Shown here: positions 27,180-35,769 of the stretch, piece after piece
Layout: each line of letters opens with the position of its first letter
How positions within the stretch are numbered: position 1 is the stretch's first letter
NCBI GenBank assembly: GCA_013215465.1
Contig: JABSOW010000013.1
Coordinates: 1-64,000 of the forward strand
DNA: 64,000 bases
Source of the DNA: Colwellia sp.
GTDB lineage: Bacteria > Pseudomonadota > Gammaproteobacteria > Enterobacterales > Alteromonadaceae
Reading direction: 5' to 3'
Notes under the pieces: generated by a model
Told to the model about the DNA's origin: nothing
Seen by the model: the letters and a program-made list of their open reading frames with translations, nothing else
The model's database searches: none
Made by a program: the position numbers and the translations under genes

Positions 27180-27209
27180 TTAGTCGTAACTAGCTACTCA
27201 TAACTGCTG

Positions 27210-27833
27210 TTACGCATGCCCTATATCCGAGGATAAATGCGCAATATCAATACCGAGTTTCTCGGTCGCTTTTTGCCAACGCTGTTCAATTGGGGTATTA
27301 AATAAAATATCACTATCGGCATCAATCGTTAGCCAAGAGTTCGCTTGTAATTCTGTTTCCAGTTGACCCGGCCCCCAGCCAGCGTAACCTAAGGTAACCA
27401 TAAACTGCTCAGGTTCTTTTTCTGTGCCTAGAGCGAGTAAAATATCTTTAGAAGTGGTGATCATGATGTCGTCATTCAGTGCTATAGAGCTGTTCCAACC
27501 AGATTGGGTACGATGCAAGACAAAACCACGATCTTGGGAAATAGGGCCACCAGAAAGTACTAGTTGCTCTAAGCTAGCAGAGCAGAATATGCTCTGCTCT
27601 GCTAGCGGTTTTGTTTTTGGCTCTACTGTGGTTTTGTTATCACTGACCTGTTGAGGATCATTTTCTGCAATTTGTTTTAATAAATTGTGCAGGGTAATAT
27701 TAACTGGCATGTTAATAATTAAGCCCATGGCACCCTCATCGTTGTGTTCACAAATATAGGTGACGGTTTTATTAAAATAGTCGCCAGCCAGTGATGGCAT
27801 GGCAATTAAAAATTGATTTTCTAAACTATCCAT
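27210..27833 (-). CDS. yqgE: YqgE/AlgH family protein
   Basis: A 207-residue protein of the UPF0301/AlgH family (MDSLENQFLIAMPSLAGDYF at the start, YICEHNDEGAMGLIINMPV, LSGGPISQDRGFVLH, LGYAGWGPGQLE near residue 160). Its biochemical role is not settled. Compared with E. coli YqgE, residues about 58-85 form an extra stretch of roughly 20 amino acids (VEPKTKPLAEQSIFCSASLE) before the GGP motif. Part of the underlying DNA is a perfect 14-bp inverted repeat (27573-27606). The reading frame stays open through the insert. It sits between gshB and yqgF, as usual. Confidence 0.93.
   Translation of the reverse strand: MDSLENQFLIAMPSLAGDYFNKTVTYICEHNDEGAMGLIINMPVNITLHNLLKQIAENDPQQVSDNKTTVEPKTKPLAEQSIFCSASLEQLVLSGGPISQDRGFVLHRTQSGWNSSIALNDDIMITTSKDILLALGTEKEPEQFMVTLGYAGWGPGQLETELQANSWLTIDADSDILFNTPIEQRWQKATEKLGIDIAHLSSDIGHA
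27573..27606. repeat. 14-bp perfect inverted repeat inside yqgE
   Basis: GCTAGCAGAGCAGA, loop ATATGC, TCTGCTCTGCTAGC. This strong palindrome lies exactly in the stretch of yqgE that has no counterpart in E. coli YqgE, and encodes AEQSIFCSAS in the minus frame. It resembles a small palindromic element inserted in frame into a tolerant loop. Confidence 0.8.
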
Positions 27834-27890
27834 TTCTACCTCTATAAACGATAACGGCCAAAGTACACTTTGATTGAAACTCGAAACTTG

Positions 27891-28856
27891 CTATTTTTTT
27901 CTAATGTTTTCTTCAATAGCATCCATCAATTTACCACTAATATTAATAGGGTAAGCGGCTTCTATTTCACGTATACAAGTTGGGCTAGTAACATTTATTT
28001 CCGTCACTTTATCGCCAATAACATCTAAGCCAACAAAGTATAAGCCACGCTTTTTTAGCTCAGGGGCGATAGTTTCAGCAATGAGTTTATCACTTGGGCT
28101 TAATGGTCTGGCAACGCCTCGGCCACCTGCGGCTAAATTACCACGTGTTTCCCCTTGGGCAGGAATGCGCGCTAAGCAGTAAGGCATTGGCTCACCATTA
28201 ACAATTAAAATACGTTTGTCACCATCAACAATTTCCGGCATATACTCTTGTACCATGGCGTATTGTTGACCATAGTCTGTTAATGTTTCAATGATTACCC
28301 CAACGTTGGCGTCATCTTCTTTAATGCGAAATATTGATGAGCCACCCATGCCATCAAGTGGCTTGATGATAATATCTTTAAGTTCTTGATGAAAAGCTCG
28401 AATTTGTTTGTCACTGCGGGTAACTAAAGTACGTGGCGTTAAGTCAGGAAACCAAGCGGTAAATAGTTTTTCATTACAGTCTCGCAAGCTTTGTGGTTTG
28501 TTGACGATTAATGTACCTTCAATTTCAGCGCGCTCAAGCATATAGGTTGCATAAATGTACTCGGTATCAAAAGGTGGATCTTTACGCATTAAAATAGCGT
28601 CAAGCTCACTTAAAGGGATGTCTTGTTGATCGGATAACTCATACCAATGATTGGCATCATCAAATACTTTTACTCTTTGTGTACTTGCTCTTGCTTGGCC
28701 TTGATCAAGATATAAGTCTTGCATCTCCATGTAATAAATTTCATAGCCACGCTTTTGGGCTTCAAGCATCATTGCCATGGAAGAGTCTTTAGCGACTTTA
28801 ACCTTAGAAATAGGGTCCATTACGATACCGAGTTTTATGGGAGCTGTCGTTGTCAT
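27891..28856 (-). CDS. gshB: Glutathione synthetase
   Basis: ATP-grasp enzyme of 321 residues that adds glycine to gamma-glutamylcysteine. Visible are KLGIVMDPISKVKVAKDSS at the start, LMRKDPPFDTEYIY (residues 90-103), VNKPQSLRDCNEKLF, IIKPLDGMGGSSIFR (ATP-grasp loop), VDGDKRILIVNGEP and EINVTSPTCIREIE near the C-terminus, all hallmark GshB motifs. It starts 19 bp after rsmE ends and is followed by yqgE, the conserved gammaproteobacterial order. Confidence 0.97.
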   Translation of the reverse strand: MTTTAPIKLGIVMDPISKVKVAKDSSMAMMLEAQKRGYEIYYMEMQDLYLDQGQARASTQRVKVFDDANHWYELSDQQDIPLSELDAILMRKDPPFDTEYIYATYMLERAEIEGTLIVNKPQSLRDCNEKLFTAWFPDLTPRTLVTRSDKQIRAFHQELKDIIIKPLDGMGGSSIFRIKEDDANVGVIIETLTDYGQQYAMVQEYMPEIVDGDKRILIVNGEPMPYCLARIPAQGETRGNLAAGGRGVARPLSPSDKLIAETIAPELKKRGLYFVGLDVIGDKVTEINVTSPTCIREIEAAYPINISGKLMDAIEENIRKK

Positions 28857-28875
28857 TTTTTATCCTATTAATAAG

Positions 28876-29637
28876 TTATTTTAAATCGCCAAAGCGACAT
28901 TGTAATGCGGTAATTGCGGTAAGCGCGGCCGTTTCTGTTCTTAACACTCTAGGGCCAAGCAAAATATCTTGAAAGTCAGCTTGGTTTGCTTGGCTTATTT
29001 CATCATCTGTTAATCCGCCTTCTGGGCCGATTAATAATCTAATACTTAGTTCGTTGGCTGGCTTTTCCATCGGTAATGTCATAATGGAATAGGCAGCTTT
29101 AGGATGTAAATTAAGCTTTAAAGCGGTTGTTTGCTCATTTATCCAGTCTTGTAAAAGCATAGGCTCGGCGACTAAGGGAACAATACAGCGGCCACTTTGT
29201 TCACAGGCACTGATCACTATTTTTTGCCATTGTTCGCATTTTTTTGCCAAACGTTCACTTGATAATTTTACCCCGCAGCGCTCAGTAAATAATGGCGTAA
29301 TTTTATTTACCCCAAGTTCGACTGATTTTTGTAAGGTAAAGTCCATACGATCACCACGTGAAATCCCTTGGCCTAAATGGATATTCAATGGCGATTCGTT
29401 ATTTACTGCTTCTTGACTGATTATTTCAACACTGGCATGTTTCTTTTTAACATCCACTAATTTAGCTGTGTATTGAAATGCTTCTTTGCCATTAGGCTTA
29501 CGACCATTAAACAAGGTGACTATATCACCTTCACTTAAGCGTAAAACTCTCACCATATGACCAAAAGCATCGTCAGATAATTTCACCGTGTTGTTAACAA
29601 TAAAATCGGTATTTTGATAAATTCTTGTTTTGGACAT
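28876..29637 (-). CDS. rsmE: 16S rRNA (uridine-1498-N3) methyltransferase
   Basis: A 253-residue SPOUT-fold methyltransferase acting on U1498 of 16S rRNA in the small subunit. The N-terminal PUA-like domain covers about 1-75. The SPOUT domain shows QKSVELGVNKITPLFTERC, VISACEQSGRC, and the knot IGPEGGLTDDEI with LGPRVLRTETAALTA at the C-terminus, which bind S-adenosylmethionine. It heads the rsmE-gshB-yqgE-yqgF run and is preceded by the metK terminator. Confidence 0.96.
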   Translation of the reverse strand: MSKTRIYQNTDFIVNNTVKLSDDAFGHMVRVLRLSEGDIVTLFNGRKPNGKEAFQYTAKLVDVKKKHASVEIISQEAVNNESPLNIHLGQGISRGDRMDFTLQKSVELGVNKITPLFTERCGVKLSSERLAKKCEQWQKIVISACEQSGRCIVPLVAEPMLLQDWINEQTTALKLNLHPKAAYSIMTLPMEKPANELSIRLLIGPEGGLTDDEISQANQADFQDILLGPRVLRTETAALTAITALQCRFGDLK

Positions 29638-29742
29638 AGTGTGGCTAGGTAACCTAATGAATTGTATTTTATTAGTAAGGAGATAGGGGTTAAGGTGTTA
29701 AAAAACAATGGGGGAGCTTAACTATTTTTTTACTTATAAATG

Positions 29743-29770
29743 AAAAAACCAGCAATAATGCTGGTTTTTT
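29743..29770 (-). terminator. Rho-independent terminator after metK
   Basis: CCAGCA, loop ATAA, TGCTGG flanked by six As and six Ts: a symmetric terminator, functional on either strand, placed 50 bp past the metK stop and before rsmE. It separates metK from the gshB operon. Confidence 0.9.
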
Positions 29771-29819
29771 AGCGAATGCTTGATGTGAACTATATTTTTT
29801 TCACAACTCACCATTCACT

Positions 29820-31007
29820 TTAGATTCCTGCTGCTTTACGCAAATCATTGGCCTTGTCAGTTTTTTCCCAACTAAAGGCGGTAAACGTATCATCACCAAC
29901 GGTCATTTCAAAGGGTTCACGACCAAAGTGGCCATATGCAGCGGTTTGTTGGTACATAGGGTGTAATAAGTCTAACATTTTGGTAATGCCATAAGGGCGT
30001 AAGTCGAAATGATCACGTACTATCTCAACTAGTTTTTCTTCACTGATTTTACCTGTGCCAAAGGTATCAATTGAAATTGAGGTTGGCTCAGCAACACCAA
30101 TCGCATATGATATTTGGATTTCACATCTATCAGCAAGACCTGCAGCAACAATGTTTTTGGCAACATAGCGGCCAGCATAAGCAGCGCTTCGGTCTACTTT
30201 TGATGGATCTTTACCTGAAAAGGCCCCGCCACCATGACGAGCCATGCCGCCGTATGTATCAACAATAATTTTACGACCAGTTAAACCGCAATCACCTACA
30301 GGGCCACCAATAACAAAACGACCCGTTGGGTTAATATGGTATTTAGTGTTTTCAGTTAATAACTCTGCCGGCAATACATGTTTAATAATGTTTTCCATTA
30401 CTGCATCAACTAAATCTTCTTGCTTAATATCAGGATTATGTTGAGTTGACAGTACAACGGTATCAATGGCGATAGGTTTATTGTTTTCATAAATAAAGGT
30501 AACTTGTGATTTAGCATCAGGGCGCAACCAAGGTAAAATACCTGATTTACGCGCTTCAGCTTGACGCTCAACTAAACGGTGAGCGTAATATAAAGGAGCA
30601 GGCATTAAGGTTTCAGTTTCGTTAGTGGCATAACCAAACATCAAACCTTGATCGCCAGCACCTTGATCTTCAGGTTTAGCGCGATCAACACCTTGGGCTA
30701 TTTCAGGTGATTGTTGACCAATTAAATTCATAATGCCACAAGTAGCACCATCAAAGCCTACTTCGGAAGATGTGTAACCAATGTCACTAATAACATTACG
30801 CGTGATCTTTTCTAAATCAACCCAAGCATTAGTACTCACTTCGCCTGAAATAATAGCCACGCCTGTTTTTACCATGGTTTCACAAGCTACACGGGCAAAC
30901 TTATCTTTGGCAATAATGGCATCTAAAACCGCATCAGAAATTTGATCGGCTATTTTGTCTGGGTGACCTTCAGAAACAGACTCTGAAGTGAAAAGGTGTG
31001 TAGACAT
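29820..31007 (-). CDS. metK: S-adenosylmethionine synthetase
   Basis: A 395-residue enzyme that makes S-adenosylmethionine from methionine and ATP. Conserved motifs are [20 protein letters not shown] (residues 9-28), the hexapeptide GAGDQG with [11 protein letters not shown], and [19 protein letters not shown], the P-loop-like second motif. Length matches the family. Upstream, at 31169-31192, lies a MetJ-type operator, so repression by MetJ with SAM is likely. It is single, ending at a strong terminator. Confidence 0.98.
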   Translation of the reverse strand: MSTHLFTSESVSEGHPDKIADQISDAVLDAIIAKDKFARVACETMVKTGVAIISGEVSTNAWVDLEKITRNVISDIGYTSSEVGFDGATCGIMNLIGQQSPEIAQGVDRAKPEDQGAGDQGLMFGYATNETETLMPAPLYYAHRLVERQAEARKSGILPWLRPDAKSQVTFIYENNKPIAIDTVVLSTQHNPDIKQEDLVDAVMENIIKHVLPAELLTENTKYHINPTGRFVIGGPVGDCGLTGRKIIVDTYGGMARHGGGAFSGKDPSKVDRSAAYAGRYVAKNIVAAGLADRCEIQISYAIGVAEPTSISIDTFGTGKISEEKLVEIVRDHFDLRPYGITKMLDLLHPMYQQTAAYGHFGREPFEMTVGDDTFTAFSWEKTDKANDLRKAAGI

Positions 31008-31168
31008 AAATCCTCAGCAGATTACACTTTAGCATTTATCTTTAGGGTTTATATAATAGCTTAATTTATTAAAGCTATAAAAAAACCTACGCTAAAATGT
31101 AAACATTGATAGTAATACAATAATAATCGGCAGATTCTACTCTTTTCAAAGTGACTTTTCTAGCACTT

Positions 31169-31192
31169 TTACGCCTAGACGTCTAAATGGCT
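31169..31192 (-). promoter_or_regulatory. Tandem met boxes (MetJ operator) upstream of metK
   Basis: Three contiguous 8-mers: TTACGCCT, AGACGTCT, AAATGGCT. The middle one is the perfect MetJ consensus and each flanking one matches five of eight positions. This tandem arrangement is how MetJ dimers bind. It lies about 160 bp upstream of the metK start, implying a long leader or a distal promoter. Confidence 0.75.
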
Positions 31193-31214
31193 GTGATTAA
31201 GGCGGTTAAGCACT

Positions 31215-31927
31215 ATGAATAAATACTTATCGATAATAATTATTTTATACTTTCAGCTTGTGGCGGTTCAAGCGATAACGCTAAAGATGATAATGAAATC
31301 ATTGAGGTAATACCACCGGCAGAAGATGTTGTTGGACCAAAAAAGCCTAACCTCTTATTCATTATTGCTGACGTTCAAGGGCTTGATGCATCAGCACAAT
31401 ATAGTTATTCATCTGATATTCCTAATACACCAATAATTACTAAACTAGCCGAACAAGGGATTACTTTTGATAATGTTTGGGCAACACCTGCTTGCACTAC
31501 AACCAAAGGAACACTCATTACTGGGCAACATGGTAATTAATAGTGGTATTAGTTATACCCATGATACTTCAAGATCCCCAAAGGGCTGGTTTAGAAACGC
31601 TTTATGCTACGTTATTGATTTCGACAAGGAGAGTAACCATTCTCTTCAATCAATGCCTTACCTAAAGACGTTTCTAATTCCAGCTGAATCCGGCATCTTG
31701 AGGTAACATGGGTATATATACCTGCGGTAATGGACAGTAATTCTCAAACCTTACAGCGATATTTAAAGTCTCTGTCACCGAGTTCCAATTATCAAACTGC
31801 GGTTATTGGCAAGTGGCACTTAGCGGGAGGAAGTCCTGATGCAAACCATCCTACGGATAGTAGTGTTGATTATTATGTAGGCACTATTGCTGGGGTAGTT
31901 GATGATTATTATGATTGGCTTGATTAA
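31215..31927 (+). pseudogene. Sulfatase (arylsulfatase-like lipoprotein), frameshifted, interrupted and truncated
   Basis: Pieces of a type I sulfatase are spread over different frames. An N-terminal ATG at 31215 is out of frame with SACGGSS (a lipobox, from 31253), then KPNLLFIIADVQGLDASAQY, the formylglycine-site region PACTTTKGTLITGQHG, a one-base insertion near 31537, then INSGISY, a 159-bp inserted element, and AVMDSNSQTLQRYLKS, VIGKWHLAGG, ending DDYYDWLD. The metal-binding ADDQG has become ADVQG. Only about the first 170 of some 450-550 expected residues remain. The gene is dead at least three ways. It lies next to, and convergent with, a TonB receptor. Confidence 0.85.
31556..31714 (+). 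mobile_element. 159-bp TA-flanked miniature element (copy A), inside the sulfatase pseudogene
   Basis: Ends TACCCATGATACTTCAAGAT and, inverted, TACCCATGTTACCTCAAGAT (18 of 20 match). It is flanked by TA at 31554-31555 and 31715-31716. Removing the element and one TA joins the sulfatase codons as SYIPAVMD in frame, which shows insertion with TA duplication, as for Tc1/mariner/IS630-type elements. It is the short relative of copy B at 49395-49659, in opposite orientation; an internal 106 bp of B is absent. No transposase is encoded. Confidence 0.88.
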
Positions 31928-31990
31928 TGTGGGTATTATCGATAAGACAATACTCACATTTTTCATTAATAAGAAAAGCTCTAATTCAAA

Positions 31991-34516
31991 TTACATATCG
32001 TATTTGAATCGTAAATAATACATGCCTCCATTAATCCCCATAGGTGAAAATTCTGGATATTTTGCGCCTAAAATACTGCCAAAAGGGTTTTCATCTGGAA
32101 ATTCATTAAATAAATTACTTGCACCTAGGGTAACAGACATATGCTCATTTAATGTATAACCAAGTTCAAGATCAACCGTAACTTCAGCACTTGGCTCAAA
32201 GGCGAAGCCGCCATATGATACATGAGCAATATAATAGTCTCCGTAATAATTAACTCGGGCAAGGGCACGCCAATCGCCTTGATTATGAGTAAAGTTTATA
32301 TTACCTCGTATGTTTGGCAATCCTTCTTCTAGTGTTCTGATCCGAGTTTCATCGAGGAGATTGTTTGATGATTCTTCTACTTCAGTATCTGTCCAGTTTG
32401 CGACTAAACTAACATTAGAATTACCGCCAAAAGCAGTGAAAGGGTATGATGCGACAATATCAATACCCTGTGTCACGGTATCAAAATCATTGGTATAATA
32501 GCGAAAGTTTGCAAATTCAGCAGCTCCAGCAATCCCTTGGTTTTCTAAACCAATAGCTTCTTCTGGCGTTAAAGAGATAAAGTTTGATACGGCAATTCTA
32601 TCTTCAACATGAATATTGAAATAATCTATTGTTATTGAAAGATCATCAAAAGTTATAATACTACCAAAAGAAAAACTTTTTGATTTCTCAGGCTGTAATT
32701 CAGTTGCACCAAATTTTATAGCTAAGTCTGTTGTTGGTGGAATAAGACCACTATTAACAATCACGCCATCTTGAAGAACACTACTTACATTGCTGATATT
32801 TGCTTGTCCTGGGGTGGGCGCTCTAAAACCATTTGATAGCGTGCTTCGTACCGCAAATTCATCATTAATATCCCAGCGCAACGACAATTTACCATTAGAC
32901 GTCGTGCCAAAATCATTAAAGTCTTCCCAGCGTCCTGCCAGTGCTACCAGTAAATTTTCGGTAACATTTGCTTCTAAGTCTATGTATAGAGCGATATTTG
33001 ATCTATCCCAGTTACCAGCACTCACTTCACTGAGGCCAATATAACCTTGTGAACCTGAGCTAAAGCCCTGATTTGATAAAGGACCGATATTGTATGACTC
33101 TGGATCGCCAACAATAGCTTCAAATTGTTCTTCACGCCACTCAAAACCACCGGCAACATTTAGTTCTGAATCAAAAAACTCAACTTCAACAGGGTAACTT
33201 AAATCAATGTTGATATTTTTTTCAAGTTGTATGTAGGTACCTGCATCCATATGCAAAGGTGTTTGAGGACCATATGATGGATTAATAGAATCTACGGAAA
33301 AGTTAATTTCACTATAGCCACCGCCAACACTAGCATCATAATATAAATCACTACCTTGATAATAACCTTTGATACCCATAACACCGGCAAGATCAATAAT
33401 TTCTCCGGTCATACTTGGCGTAAATCCACCAGGAAACTGTTCATTAAAAACGAAACAATTTGCGCCAATTTCAGTGCTATTGTCCATTACTTGACTTAAT
33501 CCATCGCTATCGCCAGCCAAAAATGTTGGGCAATTAATGCCGTTATCAATACCATCTAAATCAGCAACAAGATGATTGTCTCCTTGAGTAAATACCCCTC
33601 CTTTAGAATTTGGGTTGCGATAATATAAGCCAGCTTCTGATATTTTATTTGCGTAATTACCAAAAGCGTAGAATGTTCTGTTGTCATCCATGTCAACACC
33701 GGCATTAAGCGTTAACTTTAAATCTCTATGAACTTCTGGCGAGCCCCATATTTGCGCAGGGGTAGCGACATCAGTATTACCTGCATTTATTAATGATTGT
33801 GCATCGTCTCTTTGTACAGAACGATCCGTAGGATCTGCTTCGCTATATTCTGCACTTAAATTTAAAAAACCCGCATCGGTTAAGGGTAAGCCTATATTTC
33901 CGGAAAATTGATAATTACCCCCATCACCTTGATAAAATTGACCAACTTTTACTTCAAGTGAGCCCCCTTGTGCAGCATCTTTTAATGCAAAATCCATTAC
34001 ACCGGCAATGGCATCAGAGCCATATTGTGCTGCGGCACCATCTCGAAGAACCGACACTTGTTTCAATGCTATAGTTGGAAATACAGATATATCAGGACCT
34101 TGTGCTCCATCTGAAAGCCCTGCGCCGTAAAATGCAATAACAGCTGAGCGATGACGACGCTTACCATTTAGTAACACTAAGGTGTGATCTGGTGCAAGTC
34201 CTCTTAGATTGGCTGGTCGCACAAAAGTAGCGGCGTCGCTAATGGGTTGCGCGCTAACATTATATGATGGTACGACTGTTCGTAATAAATCACCAATATC
34301 ATTTGAACCTTGGTTAACAAAATCTTCGCCAGAGATAACATCTACAGGGGCCGCAGTGTCTAAGGATCCTCGTCCTTGCACTCGAGAGCCTATTACCGAT
34401 ATTTTCTCTATATCTTCTATTTTTTCTTTATTTTCTTGAGCATATAAATTCGCAGAAAAAACTGTTGTTATTGATGTAGCAATCGCTATTGCTAATAGCG
34501 TTTTTTTTGTTTTCAT
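31991..34516 (-). CDS. TonB-dependent outer-membrane receptor
   Basis: An 841-residue receptor. A signal peptide (1-26, ending NLYAQ) is followed by a TonB-box-like IEKISVIGSR, a plug domain with RGLAPDHTLVLLNGKRRHRSA and VSVLRDGAAAQYGSDAIAGV, and a barrel ending LRFKYDM. The KRRHRSA form of the plug motif marks a subgroup distinct from the first receptor in this window. It lies downstream of the LysR gene on the same strand (159-bp gap). An 11-mer about 60 bp before its start recurs in the regulator's own promoter. It could import the substrate of the divergent catabolic operon. Confidence 0.93.
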   Translation of the reverse strand: MKTKKTLLAIAIATSITTVFSANLYAQENKEKIEDIEKISVIGSRVQGRGSLDTAAPVDVISGEDFVNQGSNDIGDLLRTVVPSYNVSAQPISDAATFVRPANLRGLAPDHTLVLLNGKRRHRSAVIAFYGAGLSDGAQGPDISVFPTIALKQVSVLRDGAAAQYGSDAIAGVMDFALKDAAQGGSLEVKVGQFYQGDGGNYQFSGNIGLPLTDAGFLNLSAEYSEADPTDRSVQRDDAQSLINAGNTDVATPAQIWGSPEVHRDLKLTLNAGVDMDDNRTFYAFGNYANKISEAGLYYRNPNSKGGVFTQGDNHLVADLDGIDNGINCPTFLAGDSDGLSQVMDNSTEIGANCFVFNEQFPGGFTPSMTGEIIDLAGVMGIKGYYQGSDLYYDASVGGGYSEINFSVDSINPSYGPQTPLHMDAGTYIQLEKNINIDLSYPVEVEFFDSELNVAGGFEWREEQFEAIVGDPESYNIGPLSNQGFSSGSQGYIGLSEVSAGNWDRSNIALYIDLEANVTENLLVALAGRWEDFNDFGTTSNGKLSLRWDINDEFAVRSTLSNGFRAPTPGQANISNVSSVLQDGVIVNSGLIPPTTDLAIKFGATELQPEKSKSFSFGSIITFDDLSITIDYFNIHVEDRIAVSNFISLTPEEAIGLENQGIAGAAEFANFRYYTNDFDTVTQGIDIVASYPFTAFGGNSNVSLVANWTDTEVEESSNNLLDETRIRTLEEGLPNIRGNINFTHNQGDWRALARVNYYGDYYIAHVSYGGFAFEPSAEVTVDLELGYTLNEHMSVTLGASNLFNEFPDENPFGSILGAKYPEFSPMGINGGMYYLRFKYDM

Positions 34517-34574
34517 GTTTTTATCTCTTTTAATTTATTTTCAGCGATTAATATACATATACTTTTATGTATTA

Positions 34575-34585
34575 CAATATATGAT
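34575..34585 (-). promoter_or_regulatory. Candidate LysR site ATCATATATTG before the TonB receptor
   Basis: Read toward the receptor, the sequence ATCATATATTG lies 59-69 bp before its ATG. The identical 11-mer occurs, read toward nhaC, at 35593-35603 in the LysR/nhaC interval. The shared word points to a common regulator, most simply the adjacent LysR protein. Confidence 0.4.
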
Positions 34586-34675
34586 GTTTTTACATTTTTT
34601 AATGATTTTTAGTCATACATAAAGAGGGGGTAGTAGGAAAATAAGTTATTATTATGAAATTTTTATAGGTTAAAT

Positions 34676-35563
34676 TTAAGTCATTTGAATAATATCTTTT
34701 ATGATTTTAATCATTTTGTTTTCTTGCCAATTTGTTTTATAAACTAAGGCAAATGAATAATTAATCGTTGGTGTAAAAGGTTTTATTAGTATATTTTCGC
34801 AGTTTAAATCACTGACAGTGATAGGATTGATCACACTAACTCCAACATTATTACTCACCAATGAGCAGATACTTGCTAGGTTTGCTTCAGTTTTACTTGA
34901 CAGTCTTATGTTGTTTTCAGCAATTAAATGTAATAACTGATCTGCGGCTATATTAGGTTGATTAGGGATTAAAAGGTTACAGCCTTTTAAATCTTCTAAT
35001 TTTATGTTTTCTAGGGCTGCTAAAGGGTGTTGTTTAGGAACAACACAAACTGCTTGGGTTTCTATAAAAGGTTCTACTTTAAGTTGTTTACTTTGCACGG
35101 GAAGCGTGACAAAACCGACATCAAAAGAGCCAGACTCAACTGCATGTATAATTTCATTACTTGATAAAATATCAAAATACACATTAAGTTTAGGATTTAT
35201 TTCAATAATTTTTGATATGATTTTTGGAATATAGCCAAATGCTAACCCTGGAATAGCAGCAACTCTAAAGCGAGATACTCCAAACTCCCTTAAAGCTAAT
35301 ATGCTATGTTTAGTTTCTTCCAAATGATGCATCAAGCGTAGTACTTCTTTATAAAGTTCTTTTGCTTCTGGTGTCGCTATTAATCCTTTCTTTTCTCGGA
35401 TGAATAGATCAAAGCCAATATTTTTTTCTAGCATACTTAATGAACGACTCACGCCTGATTGCGTTATTCCCAATATTTTTGCTGTTTTTGATGCGGTACC
35501 ATTTTCGAATAATGCTTTAAAAATAGAAAACGACTTCATTGAATTTAGGTTTACATTATCCAT
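34676..35563 (-). CDS. LysR-family regulator of the adjacent catabolic operon
   Basis: A 295-residue LysR protein: winged helix at about 6-65 (SFSIFKALFENGTASKTAKI, LGITQSGVSRSLSMLEKNIG), then a periplasmic-binding-like effector domain (FRVAAIPGLAFGYIPKIISK, GSFDVGFVTLPV). It is divergent from nhaC with a 206-bp shared interval and upstream of the TonB receptor. It is therefore the natural regulator of both transcription units. The effector is unknown, presumably the operon's substrate or an intermediate. Confidence 0.93.
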   Translation of the reverse strand: MDNVNLNSMKSFSIFKALFENGTASKTAKILGITQSGVSRSLSMLEKNIGFDLFIREKKGLIATPEAKELYKEVLRLMHHLEETKHSILALREFGVSRFRVAAIPGLAFGYIPKIISKIIEINPKLNVYFDILSSNEIIHAVESGSFDVGFVTLPVQSKQLKVEPFIETQAVCVVPKQHPLAALENIKLEDLKGCNLLIPNQPNIAADQLLHLIAENNIRLSSKTEANLASICSLVSNNVGVSVINPITVSDLNCENILIKPFTPTINYSFALVYKTNWQENKMIKIIKDIIQMT

Positions 35564-35592
35564 GACTTTTACTCATTAAATACGGGTTATGT

Positions 35593-35603
35593 ATCATATA
35601 TTG
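35593..35603 (+). promoter_or_regulatory. Candidate LysR operator in the lysR/nhaC divergent interval
   Basis: ATCATATATTG, 30 bp upstream of the lysR start and about 170 bp before nhaC, within TATGTATCATATATTGACAT. The position is right for LysR autoregulation and divergent activation. It is the same 11-mer as before the TonB receptor (34575-34585, opposite strand). Confidence 0.4.
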
Positions 35604-35769
35604 ACATAGGTGGATTGTTCAACATAAAATCACCACAAATAAAGAAACTGATTAATAAAGTGCTCTGTAGCGGCAGTATTAGTGAGTAAATAAAGTTGTG
35701 GTCGTCATGTTTTTATTGGTTGAATGTCAATTTAACTTACAAAAAACAAAAGTTATATAGGTGTAATAA

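Noticed and set aside
31008-31168. SAM riboswitch in the metK leader
   Set aside because: No conserved riboswitch core or fold was recognisable, and a MetJ operator explains methionine-dependent control.
31467-31706. 80-codon open frame over element A
   Set aside because: It joins sulfatase remnant codons to MITE sequence. The matching frame in copy B (49403-49654) is explained by the shared DNA, with no start signal common to both.
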